Translations under genes and position numbers: made by a program
Notes under the pieces: generated by a model
Database searches by the model: none
What the model was told of the DNA's origin: nothing
What the model saw: the letters and a program-made list of their open reading frames with translations, nothing else
Assembly (NCBI GenBank): GCA_021234155.1
Contig: JAJEKV010000072.1
Coordinates: 1,592,526 to 1,656,525 of the forward strand
Length of the DNA stretch: 64,000 nt
Direction of reading: 5' to 3'
From: Isoetes taiwanensis
Taxonomy: Eukaryota > Streptophyta > Lycopodiopsida > Isoetales > Isoetaceae
Shown here: positions 55,109 to 64,000 of the stretch, piece after piece
Numbering within the stretch: the first letter of the stretch is position 1
How the letters are laid out: each line of letters begins with the position of its first letter

Positions 55109-56366
55109 GTCCCTCAATACGGTATTTCCCATTCTCCCTTATCGGATTCCTATGCTTAGACCACATGATTTATTAATTTATTTGTCGGCTTTCCTTCTCT
55201 GTGTTGGTCTGTGATTTGCATTATGCAATCCCAATTAAGGATGAGATTGCATTATGTTTGTATTATGACTCTTAGAGGATGAGATTACATCCAAGTCGAT
55301 GACTCCTCCAAGCGATGTAGTAAGATCAAATTTTTATGCAATTTTGTGGCAAAATCATGCGGATTCTCCAAATAATGAGCTCGATTCCATATTATCCGGA
55401 TCATGTTGCTCGATAGTTGTACTAGGAGGGGTACTAACAATTCCAAATGCAATTGCAAGTTTTTTCACAATATTCACACAAACCGTCTTCCTTTTCCTCA
55501 TTTGACATTTCTTTGCAAAACCAAGTTATGTTTTGGTGCATATTAAATTTTCTTTCATCGACTATTTAAAGTTTTAAAATGGTGCATATTAATTTGTGGA
55601 TGGCTCTTTTCCCCATGACATCTGCATGCACCTTCTCCCATAATCTAGAATCGAGAATAAATGCGGCATAAATAGATATACACCGCATGGTAGGCATCTA
55701 ATGGTAGTCTTACGTTTTAGATTTATTTGGTTATCTTGCATTTGGGGCGGTCGTACTTACATTTGTAATACTTCGGGGTGCTTCACGGGGTACATTCAAA
55801 CACCTTAATTTGGCATTTGAGTCCATACGAGGAGGAACTAGAGGGGCAATATAGAAAGGTTGGTCATATATTAGAGTTTGGCTTGCTTTGTATTTATCAC
55901 TTCTTTTTATATTCTATTTGAATTTGTTTGGTCACCTTGCATTTGTGGAAGTAGTACTTATATCACGTAACTCTTCTAAATGATTTCAAATGCATTTAGT
56001 GCAATCATTTGGGACATACTTTGATTGATGGCAATCATTTGGACATACTTTGGTGATGTCCTCGGGGATGCTATTAACATTTCCACGCCATCATGAGGAG
56101 TTTCAATGTTAGTAACATTTCCTTGCCATCTGCGAGTTTCAATGTTAGAGAGGCGGCAAAACTTGAAGGAATAAAACACGTCAATAGACTCAGGATTTGT
56201 CCAATATCTGAAGGTTGTTCCTATTTGTAGCTTCAAATGAGTGTTAAAGTCAACGTGGCGGGGATGTTCTAGAAGGCTGACACATCTAGATATTAAGAGA
56301 AAAGTATTGTAAGAAAATTTTTTCCCCTTCACGAATTTTTCATGCAAACAATATTTTTCTTAGAGC
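55109..56366. other. unassigned interval with small local duplications
   Basis: GCAATCATTTGGGACATACTT is duplicated near 56002-56055. GAGTTTCAATGTTAG is duplicated near 56097-56142. Confidence 0.4.
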
Positions 56367-56367
56367 A

Positions 56368-56572
56368 TTTGGGCTTGATCACGTGATTGTTTATTTTGCT
56401 GCGGTGAATCCATTGGCGACAAAATTTGCTTTGGACAAACATCATTTAAAAGATGGAAATCGAGATACCCGGTTTGGAAATTGCGATTTTTATATTGTAA
56501 CAAAGAGTGCGGTGATGCGGGATCATAATGGTTTTGCCATGCAATTGGTACGGGATGGACTTCTCAAGGTGA
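56368..56572 (+). other. candidate exon of an unrecognised gene
   Basis: Bounded by a TTTTTCTTAG acceptor (to about 56362) and a CTCAAG|GTGAGA donor (about 56571). The open frame between contains VNPLATKFALDKHHL, CDFYIVTKSAVM and NGFAMQLVRDGLL, with balanced composition and no stops. I cannot name the family. No companion exons were found. Confidence 0.35.
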
Positions 56573-56575
56573 GAC

Positions 56576-59358
56576 TTTTTATACATTACGTTTAGTTGAT
56601 GGTTGTCTTGGTATCCCATGACACATTTCTTGGAAACTAATAATTTAGGCATTCATTTGTGTCGTTCTGGTTAACTCCGTCACGCCTACATCAAAAGAGT
56701 GATGTTAAAGATCTACATGTTGAAGACTCCGTTCTATAAATTACGCTTTGTAGAAAGCAATATGTTTGTCAATAGCTTGGATTTGCATAACATCAAAGAA
56801 AAAGTTGGTTGCATATTTGTGGGCTTAGCTACAAATTAATTGCATATAACAATTAGCCTATATTTGAGGCAATGCTAAGTTTCAAACATTCCTAATGGCA
56901 TTATCACGAGCCATCTAATTCTTTATTTACTTTTGAGCGGGAAAAAGAGCATACATTGACATCAAATCTGGCTGTAATTTTGAAGTTGCCATTCTAATTA
57001 AGAGACATCGGATAACACTTTTCTCGGACTCGAGATATCTCATGTCATCCCATTAGGAGACTACGCATGCTTTAGTTCGGAAGAACAAAAGTTCAAAAGA
57101 ATTTTAATTCATCGATTGGGTGCGAGAGGTTCTCTTACCACTTTGGAGAAGGAATATCGGTGGCTTTCTTTTTTTATTTTTGCTTTTCCTTGCTTGATAG
57201 TAGCAAATGGAAGTGCATATGCAAATCTGGTCTGCCATAGCCATGAATCAAAGCTAATTTTTTCCACTGTGTAGCCCCTCTTTTTCGCACGATGATTTCA
57301 AGGTCGCGAGAGGTTATTTTTTTCTTGGAAGGTTTGATTTTAGATTTTTGCTTGATCTCCGGCAATCGTCCAAATATAATACGATCTTTGGTCTTTCTAA
57401 TCGAACCATTTTCTCTGAGGATACTCAAGCATGCTAATTGGGTATGGGGCATGCGGCAATGATGCTAAAATATATCGTCATCATACCCATTACAATAATA
57501 TCCTTTGTTTTTAGTCAATGGGCAACCGGCTATGTCATTGTATGAATGATTTGGTGATGTTTAAGCATTGCTAGAACACGGGGAGGTTAGCTGATCAAGA
57601 TCGCTATCTAACAAAAAGCATTTGAATATATAGGTTTGTATGGTAGCGATTTGGGCCCTTTGTTTTTAGCAATGCATCATGTATTGGAGGGATGTTTTAA
57701 CCATTGTAGACTTTAAATTAGAGATAGCCCATTTGAAGATAATGCACTTCTTGATGTGTTAACGGTACAAATTCATGGGCTTTCTATGGATGTCGACTTG
57801 CAATGTCCGTTGACAAGTCGACTTGCAATGTCCGTTGGCAGTGCGGATACCATTGGTAACAAATTACCAAGGCTTTTGTGCAAATAACCCGATAGATGAA
57901 CAAAGTGCAATCCAAAAAGAGTTTTGGAACAATTCCGGGTAAACACATTAGTTTACGTAGATCTATACATTATAATCCCTTTGTGGTATATTTGCGAGGC
58001 ATTCCCTAAGGTAATCCATTTTGCGAGATCCCTAAAACCGATTTAGGGCAACACCTATTGATGCATAGCTGTTATTGTAAGATCTTTAATCCAGTAAAAA
58101 AGGATGGATGCCTGAATGTTAGAAACCGTGTTTATGGCTTTGATCTTCTAGCTTTTGCCTATTGCTTTAGCTTTTATGCATTATTTGATTTGGGTGCGAT
58201 ATAGAGTCACATGAACCCTAAACCCTAAGCGAACTTGGTGGATTTGAAGTCATCTTTCATTTGTCTTAAAACTCGGTTCTTATTCCAATTTTTGCATCGC
58301 ATTATATTTTAGTATGTTTTGGAGTAGTAGCAAATGAATCTATAAAGTGATATCATGTGCAGCATTAGGTCTCATGCATGTCTATCTTCTGCCCCAGTTC
58401 TCTAAGTGTTCTATCTTAGTAAAGAGATTAACAATTACCCGAAATTAACATCTAAGTGTTCTCGGTTGCATTTGCAGAAGGCAAGGAGGTAGAGTTTGCT
58501 AAAGAACCATGTTAAGTATTTATTTCTTTGGAGGCAGAAATTACGATGCTAAAATTCACGGTAGCATTTGTGCTCCATGATCTCGCACGAAGTTTCTAGA
58601 TTTAAATGCATTTGTTCTTCTCTTGATTGTTGCATTTTTGTGCAGTTGAGTTGCAGAGGAGTTACAACATATGAGTGTGGTGCATGCGTGTGGCGAAGGT
58701 GGTTTCTCATCTATACATGCCTTCCAGCCATAGGAGATGCCATTTTTATAGTTCTTCCCTCTAGGTAATGATTTGAGTTTGTTGAAATAATCTAGCTGCA
58801 GGCATCAATCATTAGGAAGGAATGGTCAGAATAAAGTTTCAGCACAACACTGGAAATACATGAGATTGAGACAGGAACTATCCTTACACGAATCTGCAAT
58901 CTATAAGAGTCGCAAATTTTGAAATAAAACATTTCACATTTAAACCTTGAAGTTTCAAGCTCTTCTTACGTTAGATGACTGCTTAATTGTTTGTGACAAT
59001 TTTCTAATTTGAATAGAGATAAAAAATAAAATCGTATTGAAGTCTTGGACACCAATGAGAAATTGGTCCAAAAAAATCAAACAATTAATGTCATTCTCTC
59101 AAAGCCAGAAAATGTAGATTGTGGAGTGCACAAATCTGCCACTGAATCATAAAGGGATGATAAGCATAATCATAAGGCCATGTTTCATGTTGGAACCACA
59201 TTAGATGTGCATAGTTTCATAAAGACAGCAGCTTGAGTCATGAGTCTTACATCAAAAGGCTTCACTTATCTGCGGCAGCGCCAGGCAGTCTAACAGACAT
59301 CAACCTTTGTTGCTGCTAACAACATCCGACATCTCACATTATTGTCGAAAGAGTAGCA
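56576..59358. other. unassigned interval
   Basis: A minus-strand frame of 92 codons at 57452-57174 is Lys/Arg-rich without recognised motifs. A 25-bp duplication (GTCGACTTGCAATGTCCGTTG) lies at 57788-57836. Otherwise nothing. Confidence 0.35.
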
Positions 59359-59370
59359 TATTTGCATTAA

Positions 59371-59462
59371 GGCGTGTATAGACACAAACTCTAACGTATG
59401 CCCGGCGTGTATAGACACAAACTCTAACGTATGCCCGGCAACGCCGGGCACACATTTACTAG
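59371..59462 (+). mobile_element. Helitron-type 3' terminus
   Basis: A 7-bp perfect hairpin GCCCGGC-AAC-GCCGGGC at 59433-59449 is followed 9 bases later by CTAG at 59459-59462, then T: the rolling-circle transposon 3' signature. Just upstream, a 33-bp unit starting GGCGTGTATAGACAC is tandemly duplicated (59371-59403, 59404-59436). The 5' TC end is not identified, so element length is unknown; no Rep/helicase is visible. Confidence 0.6.
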
Positions 59463-59531
59463 TTTTATATATAGGAAGGATAAATACACGTCCTACCACC
59501 ATTTTCGTTAAACAACCTTCATGTAGAAGAA
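59463..59531. repeat. 80-bp repeat, copy abutting the Helitron end
   Basis: Matches 55029-55108 starting exactly at the base after CTAG. Confidence 0.85.
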
Positions 59532-62478
59532 GAATATATTGCATATGTAGGCTTCAGTATTCTTACAAAGACTAAGGTTAAACGAAAGCCTAAACAGTTT
59601 GACTATTTTGCTTCTGTTCTATTTCAAGTATAAGAATTCCAATATGCCATCAATGGTGCATTTTGAAAATGTTGTCTGTAGAGAGTGCCTAACGCTCTCC
59701 ACTATACAGTATCTTCGCATTGAATTTGTGGGGCAAATCCGAAATCATGCAGAAGAAATTTAGCACAAGAAGCTAGCTAGATCTTTATCTAGCCATGAAC
59801 CGATTCTAAGATGTAGATGCATCCATGGCCTAAATAGTTGTCATACTGTACGAAACTACAAAAGTAAATATTGTGGCATTTGCAATAAGAAAAAAATTGA
59901 GCTTGGCTTTGCTTGTCGAGTTCATTCAGCCCCACTGGTGCTTTTATGATGCTGTTTTTACTCTCTATTTTTCCCAACTTAAAAAGCCAATGTACCACCC
60001 CGTTTCAATTGGCCCCCCTTCTATAACAGTGCCCAAACTTAATATGCTAATTCGTGCCCACCTCTGGCAAACTTGATATACTGTTTCCCTGATGCTTTAG
60101 TTTGCTTGTTGAATAATAGTCTTCCAATGCAAGAATACTATGGCATACGGACCAACAGAGGATGAAACAAAACTTGGTAGTAGAAATATTTAGCGGGAAG
60201 AACAAAGCGGTAACTTATGTGAGTACACCTTTGTATATATATTATATACACAAAATGTATATAATAGTTACAATAGAGACAAAATTGTTAAGCGAGAATG
60301 ATCAAGTTGCGATACCAAAAAGACACCATTAATCAGTAGAAATTTCTCAAGAAGAGAAGCCTATCTAGGAATTCTCAAGAAGAGAAGCTTATCGAGTATG
60401 AGGCCATTCCAACCGATGGACCTCCATAAGGTGCTTGCCATGAAGCCTCGAAGGCTTTCACTAAGCACGGGGTAATATGCCCTCACTCGGCAACATGGTA
60501 AAGAAGATAAACAGCTTAATTTCTGCTGAAAATATGCCTTTCCTCAATGTTTCACAATTCAAGTCAAAAGCTCCTTCATAACCTTCACTTTTTAGTCAGA
60601 TATCTTTTGCTTTGGTTGCTTTTTTTTGCTACTAGGCATCGGTGATATAATGAATGAGAGCACACACGAGAACACGTCCTTAAGTTTAAACTCAAATCTC
60701 AAGATGCTTGTTATTGTGTCTATAAATCCGGGCAATGCACATTAGATTCTTACCATGAGAATATAAAACAAATAATTGCAAAAGACTCGAGCTCCACCGG
60801 GCTTCAAAGGATTAGATCCCACACAAACACCTTGTCAAGCCCATGACAACAACACGGGCAAGCGAAGGAAAAAAGGCCCCAACCCCTAGACTGTGGCAAC
60901 ATCTTTGGAGTAACTTCTGATTATGTTAAACTTGTTATATCCTTCTTGATTGCAACCTGCATTGAGACAAATGGAAAGATAAGAGATTCGGATACATACA
61001 TTTTTTATCTTGCGTTAGTCCTAAATTTGCACACATAATTATACTAACATTATAATGACAAAAACCTCGGAAGAAGCTGCATTAGGAGTATTTGTGAAGC
61101 AACCAAAAGCTGCTTAAACACACGCCAAATCTAACTTTACTTGACCACAAAGTCTTCGGAAAGAAAATACCGACCCAATGACAACAAACAAAGAGTCTAA
61201 GAAAGGTGCAATTTATTGCATAGAAATAACATAAAGCTTATCAACCCCAAACACTCAACTATTGGGCCTTCCCAAATCACGAGATACTTTTGAGAATTAG
61301 CGGATCTCTAGCACCACAATGTCTTGAGGGGTATCCACCCGACTCTAGCAGAGTATGGCGCCTTCTTGTTGCCATTGCCATAAATTTGGCGAGAAAGGGA
61401 AAACCACTTGCCTTCTTTAAGCTTTAGCTATCTAGCGAATGGTTCCTCTTGTAATCTTGTTCCAACAGTTCATCACGTAGACACACATGCAAAACCCTCT
61501 AAAACACTTGTGCCCTCACCAAAGTAAAAAGCGATCACGCAAAATCCCTTCATAAAAGGTCGGCTTCCTCAAATTTTAAGCGAGACCGCCATTCACACCA
61601 TTTACAGGAAGTGGGTTGAAGATTTCAAAAAAGGATCTTCCCCACGAAGCACCTAAGAAATAATAGCTCTAGTTCTTTCGTCGCGATGCGAGCCACATCT
61701 CAACCTCGAGAATCCCACATCACGGCTTCTACCTTAAGCCACACAATCGTATGCTCTAATGTAAATCCTAGAAGGGGCAAAGATAGGATCCATAGTCCTA
61801 ATATGTTCGGGCAAACCAGCTACACATCGTAAACGGGCAACAAACTAGCGATTCTTTGCACGGATTTATGCTTGAATAAATTCAAAAATGAAATCTGAGA
61901 GGCCTACCTATTTTTGGCTCCTTGTGCTAGTTCGGAAGAGGTAGATCAGGCATGTTCTGTAAAACCGCCCCAATCAAAAACCCCCTTCTAATCCCCCGTT
62001 TAATCCAAAACATTCTACGCCCCATCATCGTTTCTCTCGATCTGGCAGAAGCGGGCCTTGAGAAGAAGAAGGTATGTGGGGTTTTATTCGGCTGGCTTCG
62101 CCATACCACAACACTTGGTGCGCCATCGCCAATACGTACAAATCGCGGGAGGAGATTGTCCAAAAGAAATTATCGTGGCATCTAAAAACGAAAACGATTG
62201 CGGGTGAAAAAAAATACCATGACAAAAACAGAAAATAGAAATTTGAAACTCACTTATATATGTGTAGACAAGCTAGAAGTTTTAATTTAACTCGAAGAGA
62301 TGGAGAGGATCTGTAGTTGCTTATGGTTGGGGTGTTAACTATATCGTCTTCAGACAGGAACTCATCCACGGGTGACAACATCAAGGAACATTGACAGGTT
62401 TCACAAACAGGTGAGGTCTTCTCATTAGAGTTAAGTGATCTGTTGATAATTAACTTCATTACGTCAAGGTAAGTTGCT
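59532..62478. other. unassigned interval
   Basis: No coding or RNA gene recognised. A small duplication TTCTCAAGAAGAGAAGC lies near 60345-60390. 61940-62185 has overlapping open frames on both strands and an AAG|GTATGT donor-like site near 62071, too little to call. Confidence 0.35.
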
Positions 62479-62545
62479 ATTCATTCTTATTTATTATCCA
62501 ATGGGAGGTCGCCATGTGGCGACCATTCTAATTAAGAATGACAAA
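62479..62545. repeat. foldback hairpin
   Basis: Perfect core GGTCGCC-ATGT-GGCGACC at 62507-62524. Outer arms TCATTCTTA (62481) and TAAGAATGA (62533-62541) also pair, giving an imperfect stem of about 30 bp per side. Confidence 0.75.
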
Positions 62546-62549
62546 TAAC

Positions 62550-62620
62550 TATAGCATTCTTGAACGACCTCCTACAGCCTGTTACCTGCCCAAAAACCTG
62601 CGTTCTTGAACGACCTGTTA
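62550..62620. repeat. short direct duplication
   Basis: TTCTTGAACGACCT and TGTTACCTGC each occur twice between about 62558 and 62620. Confidence 0.7.
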
Positions 62621-62786
62621 CCTGCGATGGCTATGGCGGGCATAAGAAGTTGGACACGCGTAAGTTTTGTGCTATGTGAGCTCCGAAATCTTGCCGGAAA
62701 TACACCATCTCTGAAAACCTCGCCTTAAAACTTGGCTGAAGCACCGCTGAAGCACAATCTTAATCTGAGTTTGCTTACCTTGACGC

Positions 62787-62917
62787 TGTGGAAGGCAAAC
62801 AAGTCGCCGATTTCTGGCCTGGCAGGGGAGCAGGCTACCTGAAGCAGCCAGGACTGGCTGCTTCAGGTAGCCTGCTCCCCTGCCAGGCCAGAATCGGCTC
62901 CTTGTTAGCCTTCCACA
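62787..62917. repeat. 131-bp near-perfect palindrome
   Basis: Positions 62812-62851 and 62854-62893 are perfect 40-bp inverted complements around a 2-nt spacer (GA). The pairing continues outward with few mismatches to GTGGAAGGC on the left (62788-62796) and GCCTTCCAC on the right (about 62908-62916). The core is GC-rich (CTGGCAGGGGAGCAGGC). No coding frame is supported. Confidence 0.95.
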
Positions 62918-64000
62918 TAACATCATGTTTCCATGGGATCATTGGCAGAGTGTTTGTGACATCTTTTTGGACAGCTGAAAGCACTGGGATTTTCATATGA
63001 TTGGGCCCTTTCTCTATTTGAAAAACAAACTTGCAGACTGTATGAACAGTCCCAAAAATAGATAAATTGACTGTATGAATAGTCCCAACTTGAAAATTAG
63101 CTGTGTAAAAAAACGTGTAAAGAATTGATCATTCTTGCAACAACCCTAGGGAGGCTATTTCAAGTGCTTTCCCTGGTACTTTAAAACATGAGAAATCTAA
63201 AGTCGCAGTTTTTATGCCTTGTTGGAAAGTAAAATTCCTAGCCAAAATAACCTGTCTCCAAAGTTCCAGTCATGTGGCATATGGCTTCTTATTTTCTATA
63301 ACAGCAAGACCTAATGTAGATGATATTTGTGCTAAATTAGCATGAATTGAACTAAACTACTTCGTTTCACAAACGTGGCTTAAAACGTCAGTAAATCCAA
63401 GATAACATTCATGGAATGTAAAAAATGAATCATTTTTTGCATCTACCGGGTGAGAAGAATGATGCATTACATGTGCAACATACATAACCAGCAATACAAT
63501 TATATTTATGGTGCGTTATGTAAACACTGAGTTCTAGCTAGTTGGATGACCAAGAAGGATATACCTAAGACCACTGCATACTGTATGATTTGAGACTCGC
63601 CCAACCTGCACTGGAGAGATGCAGAAAGTAACACTTACCGCCAAATTATCTAAAACATTGTGGCTATAAATAGGATTGCAGATTTAAAATTATTTCTATA
63701 GGTTTCTAAACCAGCTGCAATGAATGGTGTCATATAAACTAGCGACTAAGTTAAATATCTGGAGACCAAGGCTTCAAAATTATGTGGGGAACAGCTTAGG
63801 AAATACAAAAGCTGACAGATCTTGATTTCACAGCAAAAGTGGACGTTCCTGCTAAAAGGGAAAGCAACCCTTCTTATCTGAATGATAATTATTAAAGGGT
63901 CATTATCACTGATGATAGGAGAAATTAAATGGATAAGAAACTGAACATCATTTAAGTTTAATGGATATGTATGCCTCTGCATACTAATAGTGCTTAAATC
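62918..64000. other. unassigned interval
   Basis: AT-rich; no feature recognised up to the window edge. Confidence 0.4.

Noticed and set aside
56990-57170. Possible Copia RT fragment (LEISHV-like reading)
   Set aside because: Needs more than one frame change and lacks a YVDD or other second motif, so support is too weak.

Overview
This window looks like nuclear DNA of a land plant with a large, repeat-rich genome. A seedless plant or a gymnosperm would fit, but the sequence alone does not settle the lineage. The evidence is a SAUR-type auxin-response domain, a PLS-class pentatricopeptide fragment, an F-box/kelch-like relic, the first exons of an organellar leucyl-tRNA synthetase, a nuclear tRNA-Asp, and plant-type Copia, chromovirus, LINE and Helitron pieces. 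Host genes are few, broken or partial. Most of the window is layered transposable elements and their decay products.

Layout. 1-3.4 kb: minus-strand L1-type LINE (ORF1 tail plus endonuclease-RT). 3.4-6.3 kb: two near-identical LINE 3' tails in inverted orientation enclosing two unrecognised minus-strand reading frames. 7.3-8.3 kb: frameshifted F-box gene. 9.6-11.7 kb: a tRNA-derived SINE candidate and a truncated LINE of a second family. 12.07-15.67 kb: a terminal-inverted-repeat (TIR) element holding a tandem array of mini-elements, with extra right-end copies at 14.2 and 18.25 kb. 20.57-22.98 kb: a 2.4 kb 19-bp minisatellite just upstream of the SAUR exon (23.5 kb). 27.3-28.35 kb: a solo copy of a coding module that also lies inside the giant chromovirus at 39-40.5 kb. 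29.6-31.25 kb: two LINE fragments. 31.3-35.3 kb and 49.1 kb: a rearranged Copia element. 35.32-49.07 kb: a 13.75 kb Ty3/gypsy chromovirus with 1.6 kb LTRs, inserted into the Copia-derived repeat. 49.9 kb: tRNA-Asp. 50.06-51.05 kb: LeuRS exons 1-2. 51.8-64 kb: a LINE tail, a PPR fragment, a Helitron 3' end and two strong foldback hairpins in otherwise featureless DNA.

The most unusual object is the chromovirus. About 5 kb lies between its primer-binding site and gag, and that stretch carries at least one extra coding module recurring at 27.3 kb. Much of 36-51 kb shows single-base indels even between its own LTRs and within conserved exons, so assembly error and true decay are hard to separate there.
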